58,515 nucleotides of DNA from Curtobacterium sp. ISL-83 (lineage in GTDB: Bacteria; Actinomycetota; Actinomycetes; Actinomycetales; Microbacteriaceae): contig NZ_JAGGPH010000001.1 of assembly GCF_018613895.1 (NCBI RefSeq), forward strand, positions 1 to 58,515, given 5' to 3'. How positions within the stretch are numbered: position 1 is the first letter of the stretch; every line of letters starts with the position of its first letter. The notes below the pieces were generated by a model. That model ran no database searches and was not told the DNA's origin. It worked only from the letters and a program-made list of their open reading frames with translations. The position numbers were made by a program, and so were the translations under genes. Below, piece by piece: positions 32,851 through 42,257 of this stretch.

Positions 32851-33180
32851 ATGGCAGTCGCCCGAGACCACGAGCCGCCCGCCGCTCCGGCGACCTTCGC
32901 CGTGCTGCTCGGCCCCGTCGCCTTCTACATGGGGATCATCGTGCCCGCCGAGTCCACGGTGCGCCACGTCCTCCTCGGCGCCGTGTTCGCAATCGTCTGC
33001 CTGGCGAGCGGGTGGCGCGCGATCAGCATCGCCCGCCGCCGGGTCGCGGTGCGGGTGTGGGCGTGGATCGGGATCGTCCTCGGCGCGGCCGGGCTGCTGA
33101 TGCTGGTCTGGCAGGTGCTCGTCCTGCTGACCGCAGGGGCGTTCCCCCCGCCGTTCTGGTCGCCGTACGCCGGGCACTGA
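32851..33180 (+). CDS. Small membrane protein
   Basis: 109-aa protein with three hydrophobic segments: FAVLLGPVAFYMGIIVP, HVLLGAVFAIVCLASGW and WAWIGIVLGAAGLLMLVWQVLVLLT. A basic loop (ISIARRRVAVRV) lies between the last two. No family is recognised. The ATG at 32851 follows an inverted repeat region; GGGAG lies about 18 bp upstream, so the ribosome site is weak. Confidence 0.72.
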   Translation: MAVARDHEPPAAPATFAVLLGPVAFYMGIIVPAESTVRHVLLGAVFAIVCLASGWRAISIARRRVAVRVWAWIGIVLGAAGLLMLVWQVLVLLTAGAFPPPFWSPYAGH

Positions 33181-33239
33181 CACGGCGCCCACCCGGCGGC
33201 ACCGTCACCGACGTCACGCGCACTCTGCCCCGCCCGACC

Positions 33240-33737
33240 TCACCAGCCGAACGTGCCCGCCCCGCCCTTGAACGGCCCGACGACCGCCGACGTGATCCAC
33301 CCGCCGTAGAAGTCGCCCTCCTGCGCCTGCACCCGCTCGCCGCCGACCTCGCACGAGTCCATCGCCGACGGGTAGATCGCCACCCGGTCCCGCAGCGTCT
33401 CGTACCCCGGCTCCGGCGTCGGGTAGTTCCACGCCGCCCGCGAGGCCGTGACACCCCCACCGGACACGTCGAAGTACCGGGCCCGCCCCTTGAACTCGCA
33501 CATGCTCGACCCCTCCGCCGGCTGCAACGCGCCGTCGGCCAGGTCGCTGATCGGCACGTAGTAGACCGGCGGGTGCGAGGTCTCGAGCACCCGAACCGCG
33601 TCCGTCGTGTCGGCGACGACCTGCCCGCCGAGCCGGACGACGACCCGCGCGGCCACGGGCTCGACGGCCGGTGGCCGGGGGTAGTCCCAGACGGATTCCT
33701 GTCCTGGGCCTGGTTCGATCCGTGCTGGATGGCGCAT
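33240..33737 (-). CDS. DUF427 domain-containing protein
   Basis: 165-aa soluble protein. It matches DUF427 in having WDYPRPPAVEP, VVADTTDAVRVLETSHPPVYYVP, CEFKGRARYFDVSGGG, AAWNYPTPEPGYETLRDRVAIYPS and a Cys/Glu tail. The family has a beta-tent fold with no settled biochemical role. The long upstream frame is antisense; the start at 33737 gives a normal family length. It diverges from the cationic-permease gene. Confidence 0.87.
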   Translation of the reverse strand: MRHPARIEPGPGQESVWDYPRPPAVEPVAARVVVRLGGQVVADTTDAVRVLETSHPPVYYVPISDLADGALQPAEGSSMCEFKGRARYFDVSGGGVTASRAAWNYPTPEPGYETLRDRVAIYPSAMDSCEVGGERVQAQEGDFYGGWITSAVVGPFKGGAGTFGW

Positions 33738-33788
33738 GTGGTCCGGTCTACCCCGTCGGCCTGGAGGCGCGGCGAACGCCCGCCACGC

Positions 33789-33799
33789 GCCTCCCGTCC
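33789..33799 (-). repeat. Dispersed motif GGACGGGAGGC (copy 7)
   Basis: Exact copy in the gap between the DUF427 and permease genes. A near-copy (CTCCCGCCC) follows about 60 bp downstream (33851-33859). Confidence 0.7.
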
Positions 33800-33938
33800 G
33801 GCGTGAGCACCGATCCCACCGCGACCGGTGCGGCGGACGCGACCACGCGCCTCCCGCCCGACACGCGCGACCAGCGCGCCCACGCAACCCGCCGCCTCGC
33901 CTGCCCGCCCCGAAGCGCATCGGGTGCAGAGTGGTCGG

Positions 33939-35393
33939 GTGACGACAACGACGACGCACAGCCTGTTCCGACGCAAGCCGATCGACGCCATCGACGACGA
34001 GTCCGGCGGCGAGGACGGCCTGAAACGACACCTCGGCCTCTGGCAGCTCACCGCGATCGGCATCGGCGGGATCATCGGCGCCGGCATCTTCACCCTCGCG
34101 GGCACCGTCGCGCACGGGGTCGCCGGACCGGCCGTCCTCGTCTCGTTCCTGGTCGCCGGCATCGCCAGCGCCGCGGCTGCCCTGTCGTACGCGGAGTTCG
34201 CGGGCCTCATCCCCCGCGCCGGCAGCGCCTACACCTACGGGTACGCCGTCCTCGGCGAGATCGTCGGGTGGTTCATCGGGTGGGACCTGCTGCTCGAGTA
34301 CACCGCGATCGTGGCGGTGGTCGCGATCGGCATCTCCGGGTACGTCGGGTTCCTGGTCGGCCAGTTCGGCATCGACCTGCCTGCCTGGATGCTGGGTGCG
34401 CCCGGCACGGGACACGGCCACGTGATCGACCTGTTCGCGATCCTGCTCTGCCTGTTGACGGCGTTCGTCCTGACCCGAGGGATCCGGAGTGCTGCGCGCT
34501 TCGAACTCGTCGCGGTCACGATCAAGATCGCGCTCGTGGTGCTCATCGTGGTCCTCGGGGTGTTCCACATCAACAGCGGCAACTACCACCCGTACTTCCC
34601 GTTCGGCTTCAGCGGCGTGATGGCCGGTGCGGCGACGGTGTTCTTCGCCGTGTTCGGCTACGACGCCATGTCCACCGCTGCCGAGGAGTCCATCGACGCC
34701 CGGAAGCACATGCCGAAGGCGATCCTGCTGTCCCTCGGCATCTCGATGGTCCTGTACGTGCTCGCCACGCTTGTGCTGACCGGGATGCAGAAGTACACCG
34801 AGATCGACCCCGCCTCCGGGTTCTCGTCCGCGTTCAAGTCCGTCGGTCTCGGCGGCATCGCGAACGTCATCGCGATCGGCGCCATCATCGGCATCATCAC
34901 GGTGTTGCTGACGTTCATGCTCGGTGCCTCGCGCGTCTGGTTCTCGATGAGCCGCGACGGGCTGATGCCGAAGTGGTTCGCGAAGACCGACCCGAAGCGC
35001 CACGTGCCGACCCGGGTGACCTGGATCATCGGCATCGCCGCCGCTGTGCTCGCCGGGCTGTTGCCGATCAGCATCGTCGCGGAGCTCACGAACATCGGCA
35101 TCCTGCTCGCGTTCGTCGTGGTCTGCACCGCGGTGATCGTGCTCCGCTACCGCCACCCGGAGCTGCCGCGCACGTTCCGACTGCCGCTCATGCCGGTGAT
35201 CCCGGCGATCGGCGTCATCGCATCGCTGTGGCTCGTCACGTTCTTGCAGTGGGAGACGTGGGTGCGGTTCGCGGTGTGGTTCGCGATCGGCCTCGGGGTG
35301 TACCTCGGCTACTCGCGGAAGCACAGCAAGCTGTCCGGCACCGAGGCGGGCACCGGCACGGGTGCGCCCGGACGCGGTCAGGTCGGTCCGTAG
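33939..35393 (+). CDS. APC-superfamily cationic amino acid transporter (CAT-like)
   Basis: 484-aa permease. The first helix has GLWQLTAIGIGGIIGAGIFT, the conserved loop of CAT/YfnA transporters, and later FFAVFGYDAMSTAAEESIDARKHMP and FMLGASRVWFSMSRDGLMP. These are strong CAT-family markers for cationic or small amino acids. The GTG at 33939 starts VTTTTTHSLF; the upstream frame is antisense low complexity. A Gly/Thr-rich tail ends the protein. An SDR gene starts 10 bp downstream. Confidence 0.92.
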   Translation: MTTTTTHSLFRRKPIDAIDDESGGEDGLKRHLGLWQLTAIGIGGIIGAGIFTLAGTVAHGVAGPAVLVSFLVAGIASAAAALSYAEFAGLIPRAGSAYTYGYAVLGEIVGWFIGWDLLLEYTAIVAVVAIGISGYVGFLVGQFGIDLPAWMLGAPGTGHGHVIDLFAILLCLLTAFVLTRGIRSAARFELVAVTIKIALVVLIVVLGVFHINSGNYHPYFPFGFSGVMAGAATVFFAVFGYDAMSTAAEESIDARKHMPKAILLSLGISMVLYVLATLVLTGMQKYTEIDPASGFSSAFKSVGLGGIANVIAIGAIIGIITVLLTFMLGASRVWFSMSRDGLMPKWFAKTDPKRHVPTRVTWIIGIAAAVLAGLLPISIVAELTNIGILLAFVVVCTAVIVLRYRHPELPRTFRLPLMPVIPAIGVIASLWLVTFLQWETWVRFAVWFAIGLGVYLGYSRKHSKLSGTEAGTGTGAPGRGQVGP

Positions 35394-35403
35394 GATCGGG
35401 AGG

Positions 35404-36195
35404 ATGACGACGATCGAAGGCAGCCGTTGGGTCATCACCGGTGCCGCCGGCACCATCGGCGCAGCGCTCCGTTCTGCGCTGGCGGACCGAGGGGTGGACC
35501 TGGTGTCCACCGACCTGCGCAGCGCGGCACCGGTCGGCCCTCGTGACACGGTCACGATCGTGGACCTGTCGGATCTCGAGGCGTTGGTCGACCTCATCGC
35601 CGGAGCGGACGGCGTGGTCCACCTCGGCGGCATCGCGGACGAGGCGGACTTCCACGACCTGGCAGAGGTCAACATCGTCGGCACCTACCACGTCCTCGAA
35701 GCAGCGCGGCGGGCGGGCGTCCCGAGGGTCGTCTTCGCCAGCAGCAACCGCCTGACCGGCATGTACTCGGCCGGCGACGACGTGTCACCGGACCTGCCGC
35801 CGCGGCCGGACGGGTTCTACGGGGTGTCGAAGGTCGCCGCGGAGGCGCTGTGCCGGCTCTACGCGGACAAGTTCGGTCTCAGCACCATCTCGCTGCGGAT
35901 CGGCAGCTACGAGGAGCGGCCGGGCTCCCCGCGCGAGCAGCGGACGTGGTTGAGCCCGGCGGACGCGGTCCGGGCGTTCGTCGCAGCGATGACGACCGAG
36001 CAGCACACCGCCGTGTTCTACGCGGTGTCCGACAACCACGACCGGTGGTGGGACCTGCAGGCGGGACGGTCGGTGGGGTACGAGCCGCGGGACGACGCCG
36101 CACGCTGGGGTACGCCTGCCCACGTCGACGCGGAGATGCTGCAAGGCGGGGTCTACGCGACCCCGGAGTACTCGACGGACCGGATGCGCCGGTAG
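35404..36195 (+). CDS. NAD-dependent epimerase/dehydratase (uronate dehydrogenase-like)
   Basis: 263-aa extended SDR. The Rossmann motif is VITGAAGTIGAAL (residues 9-21), followed by VVHLGGIADE, and the catalytic pair Tyr-xxx-Lys is YGVSK, with the upstream Ser in ASSNR. Its length and motif spacing suit NAD-dependent uronate dehydrogenases, but sugar specificity is not certain. It begins 10 bp after the permease and is probably co-transcribed. Confidence 0.87.
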   Translation: MTTIEGSRWVITGAAGTIGAALRSALADRGVDLVSTDLRSAAPVGPRDTVTIVDLSDLEALVDLIAGADGVVHLGGIADEADFHDLAEVNIVGTYHVLEAARRAGVPRVVFASSNRLTGMYSAGDDVSPDLPPRPDGFYGVSKVAAEALCRLYADKFGLSTISLRIGSYEERPGSPREQRTWLSPADAVRAFVAAMTTEQHTAVFYAVSDNHDRWWDLQAGRSVGYEPRDDAARWGTPAHVDAEMLQGGVYATPEYSTDRMRR

Positions 36196-36202
36196 GCGCT
36201 GG

Positions 36203-36400
36203 CTACCGGCTTCGCCAGCGCACCCAGGCCTGCACCTGGGCGGTCGCGCTCTCGAACGACGTGTGCGCGCCGGAGATCACACGACCGGGCGAGTCGACGA
36301 CGTACTGGTTGCCGCGGGTCACACCGCACACCACGTCCGGACCCATCCAGGCGTTCCAGTGGTTCTCGGTGTCGTGTTCCCAACGGAGTCTGTCGGGCAT
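36203..36400 (-). CDS. Small hypothetical protein (65 aa)
   Basis: 65-aa soluble protein with a Trp-rich composition (WEHDTENHWNAWMG ... VQAWVRWRSR). It has no hydrophobic segment. No family is recognised. It converges on the epimerase gene with 7 bp between them. Confidence 0.5.
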   Translation of the reverse strand: MPDRLRWEHDTENHWNAWMGPDVVCGVTRGNQYVVDSPGRVISGAHTSFESATAQVQAWVRWRSR

Positions 36401-36505
36401 GTGCGGTCCAATCCGGCCAGGAGGCGGACACCCCCACGCGGCTCGGACCCGACGCTAGCCCTGTCCACCTGACATGTCGCCGGATGGTCCCCGTACCGCG
36501 GTCGA

Positions 36506-36955
36506 TCAGGCAGCGCGGCGGTGCTTGCCCTGCGCAGCGGACGGGTCCGCCATCGGGTGGTTCCGGAACCACCGCAGGAGTTCGCGCGCGCGGCTGGTGT
36601 CCGCGCTGGAGTCCCCGGCGGGCAGGAAGTCGCTGAAGCCCGCGGGCGGCTCGTGGCCTTCCTCTCCGCGGTCGTACGCCATCGACCACTCCGGGAACCG
36701 GCGGGTGTGGATGGACTCCTCGACGAGCAGGGCGACGCTGTCGTGGCGCGGGTCCCCGACGATCCGCGCGTACGTCTCCATGACCGCGTCGTACGGCCCC
36801 TCGAGCAGCTGCATGAAACGCCCATCGCGGTGCACGAGCAACCCGGACAGGCCGGCGGCCGTGTTCCGTTCCCGCGCGTGGGCGAGGACTGCCTCGAGCG
36901 CGTCGTCGTCGAACGGCGTCGTCGACGAGCTCATGTAGACCAGTGAGTGCAGCAT
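36506..36955 (-). CDS. BLUF-domain blue-light photoreceptor
   Basis: 149-aa protein made almost entirely of one BLUF domain that binds FAD. The photocycle residues are in place: Y7 (LVYMS), N31 (ERNTAAGLSGLL), Q49 (FMQLLEG), W90 and M92 (EWSMAY). No output domain is fused, so it must signal through a partner. The last ~45 residues are a basic, probably flexible tail. The ATG follows GGAGGGAA. The neighbouring genes do not reveal the partner. Confidence 0.92.
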   Translation of the reverse strand: MLHSLVYMSSSTTPFDDDALEAVLAHARERNTAAGLSGLLVHRDGRFMQLLEGPYDAVMETYARIVGDPRHDSVALLVEESIHTRRFPEWSMAYDRGEEGHEPPAGFSDFLPAGDSSADTSRARELLRWFRNHPMADPSAAQGKHRRAA

Positions 36956-37068
36956 GCGGGTTCCCTCCGTGGATCACCGACGATCCTGCCCGCAGTCCGG
37001 CCGGACCGGCATCCCCAGAACGGGCGGTGGGTGCGCGGGGTGTCGGCTGGTGCTGGCACGATGGGGAC

Positions 37069-40000
37069 GTGCCAGCCGCCCCGATGATCGACGCCGTCGA
37101 CGTCATCCGCTTCGTCGGGCCGCAGGCGTTCGGCCGCGCACGGGACATCGTCCGAGCCGGGCACGTCGACGACGCCGACTGGCACGACGACGACGGCACG
37201 GTCACCGCGACGGTCTCCGGCACCGCGGACGACCCGTACCAGGTCCGGATCGAGACCACTCCCGCCCGCGGCGAGTTCGTCCGTCCGGTCCGCAGCACCT
37301 GCTCTTGCCCGCTCGGCGGGGACTGCAAGCACGTCGCCGCCGCGCTCCTCACCATCAACGCACGTGCCCTCGCCACGAACGCGGGTCCGCCGACCGCCGC
37401 TCCGGCTCCCCCGGCCCCGGACTGGAGGCACGAGGTCGCCCGCCTCGCCGGTGACGACGAGCAGGTGGTCACCCCGCAGGGCACCCCGATGGGCGTGCAG
37501 TTCGAGTTGCGGGACGCCGTCCCGGCGCGGATGGCTGCCCGTGCCCGGGCGGCCGGTCGAGCGCTGCCGGTGGCCTCGCGCTCGGTGCGACTCGGGGTCC
37601 GCCCGGTGACCCGCAGCGGAGCCGGTAACTGGGTGCGCGGGCAACTGACGTGGGGCACGCTCCCGTACTCGATGAACCGGCTCGGCCTGGTGTCCGAGCA
37701 GCACGCGTGGTTCCTGCAGCTCGCCGCCCTCTACCGCGCCGGGCAACTCGCCGGGTTCCCGGGTGAGAGCGACTGGATCCACCTCGACGACTTCCAGAGT
37801 CCGCTGCTGTGGCCGCTGCTCGCGCAGGCCCCGGGGCTCGGGATCGCGTTCGTCACCGGCAAACGCGAGGGCGGTGCCGTCCTCGGGGCGGATGCCCGGG
37901 TCCTGCTCGACGTCGCACGGCACGACGGGGGCCTGGTGATCGGAGCGAGCGCGGTGCTCGACGGTCGGCCGGTCGCCGACGGTGCCGCACGGATGATCGG
38001 CGACCACGGACTGTACGTCTTCCGCGAGAGCCCCGAGTTCTCGGTCACGTTCGCACCGACGCCCGCAGCGGTCCCCGCTGACCAGCGCGCGATGCTCGTC
38101 GACGGGGCCCGGATCACCGTCCCCGGGGACGAGGTCGACGAGTTCCTGGCGGACTGGTCCCCCAGGCTCCGCGGGGCGCTCGGGCTCGTGAGCTCCGACG
38201 GCTCCATCGAGCTGCCGGAGCGGACGCCGCCCGAACTCGTGCTCACCGCGACCTTCGAGCCCGCCCGCGCACCCCGCACCGACGACCGCGTGCACCTGCA
38301 GTGGCGCTGGCACGTCGACGGGCGGAAGGACCCGGTCGCGCTGCACGGACCGCTCCCCGACCTGTCGGGCCTGCGCGCTGCTGACGACGACGAGCCCGCA
38401 GCGACCGCGTCGGTGCCGACGGCCGACGACGCGAACCGAGCCGAGCCTCCCGTCGGTCCCACCGGACCCGGTGGCGGGCTGGACTGGTTCCAGGACGGCA
38501 CCATCGACGGCGCCGACGTCGCGGTGTTCGCCAACGAGTTCCTGCCGGAGCTCCCGGCGCTGGGGGTCCGGACCGTCGTGCAGGGGGAACGCCTGGACTA
38601 CGAACGGCTGACCGGCCGACCGCACATCCGCGTCACGACGATGCCGTCGGACAAGCACGACTGGTTCGACCTCGGGATCATCGTGAGCGTCAACGGCAAG
38701 GAGATCCCGTTCACGCCGTTGCTCCGGGCCCTCGCCTCGCGGGCCCGGCGGCTGAAGCTCATCGACGGCTCGTACCTGTCGCTCGCCGATCCCGCGTTCG
38801 ACCGGCTCAAGGAGCTCATCGACGAGGCCCGCGACCTCGACGAGTGGGAGCCCGACCAGCCGATGACGGTGACGCCGTTCCAGGCGGGGCTGTGGTCGGC
38901 GTTCGACCAGCTCGCCGACGAGACCTCGCACGACGAGCGGTGGCAGGCGATCGCCAGCGGGCTGCTCGGAGCGACACCCCCCGGCGACGTCCCCGTGCCG
39001 GACACGGTGCACGCGTCCCTCCGGCCGTACCAGCGGACCGGGTACGCGTGGCTCTCGTTCCTGCTGTCGCACGGCATCGGCGGGGTCCTCGCGGACGACA
39101 TGGGGCTCGGCAAGACGCTGCAGGTGCTCGCGATGATCGCCGCTGCACGGCAGGCCGCGCCGGACGGGGCGCCGTTCCTGGTCGTCGCGCCGACGTCGGT
39201 GGTCGGCAACTGGGCGTCGGAAGCCGCGCACTTCACGCCGTCGCTCCGGGTCGCGACCGTCACGTCGACGTCGCTGAAGGACCCGGCACTCGTCGCCCGG
39301 ACCGCGGCCGAGGCGGACATCGTCGTGACGTCGTACGCACTGCTCCGACTCGACGCGCAGGCGTGGACGGACCAGGCGTGGTCGGCGCTCGTCCTCGACG
39401 AGGCGCAGTTCGTGAAGAACCCGCAGTCGCAGACGCACCGGGTGGCCTCGGAGTTGCGCGCACCGGTGAAGTTCGCGATCACCGGCACGCCGCTCGAGAA
39501 CGGGCTGACCGACCTGTGGGCGCTGTTCCACGTCGTCGCACCCGGGCTGCTGTCGTCGTCCACGCGGTTCGGGGACGATTACGTGAAGCCGCTCGCGTCG
39601 CCGGACCTCCGGGGCGAGGCCCGTCGTGCCCTCGTCGAGCGACTCCGGCGTCGGATCCGGCCGCTCATGCTGCGGCGGACGAAGGAGAGCGTCGCGTCAG
39701 ACCTGCCGCCGAAGCAGGAGCAGGTCGTGCGGGTCACGCTCGACCCGGCGCACCGAGCACTGTACGAGCGGACGCTCAACCGGGAGCGGTTGAAGGTGCT
39801 CGACCTGATCGACGACCTGTCGAAGAACCGGATGATCGTGTTCCGGTCGCTGACGCTGCTGCGGATGCTGGCGCTCTCCCCCGCGCTGGTCGGGGCCGAC
39901 GCGTCCGACCCGGCGGGGCCTCTCGCTTCCGGGTCCGCCGCCATCCCCTCGGCGAAGCTCGACCTGCTGCTCGACGAGCTCGAACAGCTCGCCGCCGAAG

Positions 40001-40452
40001 GTCGACGTGCCCTGGTGTTCAGTCAGTTCACGTCGTTCCTGCGAATGGTGTCCGACGCGCTCGACGCCCGGGGCATCGGGTACGAGTACCTCGACGGCTC
40101 GACCAGGCGCCGGCCCGAGGTCATCGACCGCTTCCGGAACGGCACCGCGCCGGCGTTCCTCATCTCGTTGAAGGCGGGCGGCTTCGGGCTCACCCTGACC
40201 GAGGCGGACACCGTGTTCGTCCTCGACCCGTGGTGGAACCCGGCTGCCGAGAACCAGGCGGTCGACCGGACGCACCGCATCGGGCAGACCCGGTCCGTGA
40301 ACGTGCAGCGGTTCATCGCGGAGGACACCATCGAGGAGAAGGTCCTCGCCCTCGCCGGCCGCAAGGCGAAGCTGTTCGCCACGATGATCGACGACGACGC
40401 CCTGTTCGCCGACGACCTGACGGCCGACGACATCCGCTCGCTGCTGGCCTGA
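37069..40452 (+). CDS. SNF2-family DEAD/DEAH helicase with SWIM zinc finger
   Basis: 1127-aa Swi2/Snf2 ATPase. An N-terminal SWIM zinc finger (C78-x-C80, C86, H88: CSCPLGGDCKH) is followed by a long middle region and two helicase lobes. Motif I is DDMGLGKT (K682), motif II is DEAQ (D777), then ITGTPLENGL, FSQFTSF and DRTHRIGQTR. Such proteins translocate on DNA or remodel protein-DNA complexes; bacterial members are linked to repair and sometimes phage defence. GTG at 37069; an ATG at 37084 is an alternative. It is 59 bp upstream of, but convergent with, no co-directional partner. Confidence 0.93.
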   Translation: MPAAPMIDAVDVIRFVGPQAFGRARDIVRAGHVDDADWHDDDGTVTATVSGTADDPYQVRIETTPARGEFVRPVRSTCSCPLGGDCKHVAAALLTINARALATNAGPPTAAPAPPAPDWRHEVARLAGDDEQVVTPQGTPMGVQFELRDAVPARMAARARAAGRALPVASRSVRLGVRPVTRSGAGNWVRGQLTWGTLPYSMNRLGLVSEQHAWFLQLAALYRAGQLAGFPGESDWIHLDDFQSPLLWPLLAQAPGLGIAFVTGKREGGAVLGADARVLLDVARHDGGLVIGASAVLDGRPVADGAARMIGDHGLYVFRESPEFSVTFAPTPAAVPADQRAMLVDGARITVPGDEVDEFLADWSPRLRGALGLVSSDGSIELPERTPPELVLTATFEPARAPRTDDRVHLQWRWHVDGRKDPVALHGPLPDLSGLRAADDDEPAATASVPTADDANRAEPPVGPTGPGGGLDWFQDGTIDGADVAVFANEFLPELPALGVRTVVQGERLDYERLTGRPHIRVTTMPSDKHDWFDLGIIVSVNGKEIPFTPLLRALASRARRLKLIDGSYLSLADPAFDRLKELIDEARDLDEWEPDQPMTVTPFQAGLWSAFDQLADETSHDERWQAIASGLLGATPPGDVPVPDTVHASLRPYQRTGYAWLSFLLSHGIGGVLADDMGLGKTLQVLAMIAAARQAAPDGAPFLVVAPTSVVGNWASEAAHFTPSLRVATVTSTSLKDPALVARTAAEADIVVTSYALLRLDAQAWTDQAWSALVLDEAQFVKNPQSQTHRVASELRAPVKFAITGTPLENGLTDLWALFHVVAPGLLSSSTRFGDDYVKPLASPDLRGEARRALVERLRRRIRPLMLRRTKESVASDLPPKQEQVVRVTLDPAHRALYERTLNRERLKVLDLIDDLSKNRMIVFRSLTLLRMLALSPALVGADASDPAGPLASGSAAIPSAKLDLLLDELEQLAAEGRRALVFSQFTSFLRMVSDALDARGIGYEYLDGSTRRRPEVIDRFRNGTAPAFLISLKAGGFGLTLTEADTVFVLDPWWNPAAENQAVDRTHRIGQTRSVNVQRFIAEDTIEEKVLALAGRKAKLFATMIDDDALFADDLTADDIRSLLA

Positions 40453-40485
40453 CGGCGGCGCGGCGCGGCGGCGCCGCTGCCGCTC

Positions 40486-40547
40486 GGTGCGAGGTTGATC
40501 GCCCCGTGCGCCGCTAGAACCGCGCACCACTCGAACAACCTCGCACC
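40486..40547. repeat. Dispersed palindrome GGTGCGAGGTTG (site 2), likely bidirectional terminator
   Basis: GGTGCGAGGTTGATC (40486-40500) pairs with GAACAACCTCGCACC (40533-40547), with one mismatch. The inner sequence GCCCCGTGCG matches the reverse complement of the site 1 loop. The spacer is longer than at 9471-9513. Again the element lies between convergent genes (helicase and AKR). Confidence 0.75.
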
Positions 40548-40573
40548 ACGCTGAGCCGACCGCCCGGCCGGCG

Positions 40574-41353
40574 TCAGCGGCCGAGCGCGTCGATCCGGGA
40601 CACCTCGTCCGTGCTCAGCTCGATCAGCGCACCGGCAGCGTTCGACCGGATGCGCTCCGGGTTCGACGACTTCGGGATGACCACGAAGCCGTGTGCGACG
40701 TGCCACGCGACGATGACCTGCGCGCTGTCGGCATCGTGCGCCTCCGCGATCTCCACCAGGGTCGGGTCCTGCAGGTTGCTCGCCTTGAACGGGCTGTAGC
40801 CCTCGAGGACGACCCCGCGCTCGGACAAGCCAGCGGCGATCGACGCGTCGTACTCGACCGGGCTCCACTTGATCTGGTTCACCGCGGGCGTCGCTCCGGT
40901 CGCGCTGACGAGCTCGTCGATCTGCGCGAGCGAGTAGTTGCTCACGCCCACGGCCGTCGTCAGCCCGTCGGCCTGCGCCTGCACGACCTGCTCCCAGACG
41001 TCGGGGCGGGCTTCACCGTTCGGCGGCCAGTGCACGAGCCACAGGTCCAGGTGGTCGAGCCCGAGCTGGTCGAGGCTCTCCTCGATGGTCTCGCGGACGC
41101 GGTCGGCGCGCTCCGGCGGGAGCTTCGTCGTGATGAACAGGGAGTCGCGGTCGAGCCCGGAGGCGGCGATCGCCTTGCCGACGCCGCGCTGGTTGCGGTA
41201 GCCGGTGGCGGTGTCGATATGCCGGTAGCCGGCCTCGAGCGCGGCGCCCACTGCTGCGGGAGCGTCGGCGTCGGGGATCTGCCAGGTGCCGAAGCCGAGG
41301 AGCGGCATCGATCCACCCGTGACGGGAACGGCGGGGTTCGCGTAATCGGTCAT
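40574..41353 (-). CDS. Aldo/keto reductase
   Basis: 259-aa NADPH-dependent aldo-keto reductase. The catalytic tetrad is complete: D47, Y52, K77 and H108. The motifs GTWQIPD, AGYRHIDTATGYRNQRGVG and LDLWLVHWPPN are typical of the family, and IPKSSNPERIRSNA binds the cofactor phosphate. It reduces aldehydes and ketones; the physiological substrate is unknown. It diverges from a secreted HNH nuclease gene (about 100 bp away). Confidence 0.93.
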   Translation of the reverse strand: MTDYANPAVPVTGGSMPLLGFGTWQIPDADAPAAVGAALEAGYRHIDTATGYRNQRGVGKAIAASGLDRDSLFITTKLPPERADRVRETIEESLDQLGLDHLDLWLVHWPPNGEARPDVWEQVVQAQADGLTTAVGVSNYSLAQIDELVSATGATPAVNQIKWSPVEYDASIAAGLSERGVVLEGYSPFKASNLQDPTLVEIAEAHDADSAQVIVAWHVAHGFVVIPKSSNPERIRSNAAGALIELSTDEVSRIDALGR

Positions 41354-41451
41354 CCACCGTGTCTACGCCCGGGTTTGTCGGCGCCTCACGGGAAGATCGT
41401 GGCGGCTCGATCGAGTCCGCACCGCCCGCAGCACCAGGAGTCCCGCCCCGC

Positions 41452-42252
41452 ATGACGTCCCGCCGACGCCGCTCACGCACCACCGTCGCTTCCGTCCTCG
41501 TCGCCCTCGGGGTCGCGCTCGCGGTGGCCCTGCTCCACGTCGCGGGTGTGATCCCTTCCGCGGGTGGCCCGGACGCGGACGCCGCACCGACGGCAGGTGC
41601 CGGCACCACGATCTCGACCTCGCCGGCCGGAGGCACGACGACCGCAACGGACGTGCCGGGGGCGAGCGGCGCCTCCCGTCCGGCTCCCGCGGATGCAGCA
41701 GCCGGCGCGTCGGCGCGCGCCCAGCTGGCCGCGCTTCCCGTGAAGGGCAAGGCGCCCGCGACCGGCTACGACCGCGTCGGCGACTTCGGCCCCGCGTGGC
41801 TCGACGTCGACCACAACGGCTGTGACACCCGGAACGACGTGCTCGCCCGCGACCTGTCCGCGATCACCCGGCAGGGCCCGTGCAAGGTCGTGACGGGCAC
41901 GCTCGTCTCCCCCTACACCGGTGCGAGGATCGCCTTCGTTCGCGGCAACAGCACCTCCACGCTCGTGCAGATCGACCACGTGGTCGCCCTCGAGAACGCC
42001 TGGGTCACCGGAGCCCAGCAGTTGACGGTGACCCAGCGCGAGGCCCTGGCCAACGACCCCGAGAACCTGTTCGCCGTCGACGGCCGCTCCAACTCGCAGA
42101 AGGGCTCCGGCGACGCTGCGACCTGGCTCCCCGCGAACACCGCGTTCCGCTGCACCTACGTCGAGCACCAGGTCGCCGTGAAGGCGAAGTACCACCTGTG
42201 GGTCGCACCCGCCGAGCGGGACGCGATGGAGCGGGTCCTCAGTCGCTGCTGA
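41452..42252 (+). CDS. Secreted HNH endonuclease (DUF1524-like)
   Basis: 266-aa exported nuclease. An N-terminal membrane segment (VASVLVALGVALAVALLHVAG) is followed by a Thr/Ala/Pro-rich linker of ~60 residues. The nuclease domain includes GCDTRNDVLARDLS and the HNH-like core QIDHVVALENAW, then NDPENLFAVDGRSNSQKG, as in DUF1524/GmrSD-type extracellular nucleases. It may degrade extracellular DNA. The ATG at 41452 has CAGGAG upstream; earlier frame starts would break the signal. Contains a GGACGGGAGGC copy (41671-41681). Confidence 0.87.
   Translation: MTSRRRRSRTTVASVLVALGVALAVALLHVAGVIPSAGGPDADAAPTAGAGTTISTSPAGGTTTATDVPGASGASRPAPADAAAGASARAQLAALPVKGKAPATGYDRVGDFGPAWLDVDHNGCDTRNDVLARDLSAITRQGPCKVVTGTLVSPYTGARIAFVRGNSTSTLVQIDHVVALENAWVTGAQQLTVTQREALANDPENLFAVDGRSNSQKGSGDAATWLPANTAFRCTYVEHQVAVKAKYHLWVAPAERDAMERVLSRC
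41671..41681 (-). repeat. Dispersed motif GGACGGGAGGC (copy 8, in HNH gene)
   Basis: Exact copy within the linker-coding part of the HNH gene. Confidence 0.7.
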
Positions 42253-42257
42253 CCGCC

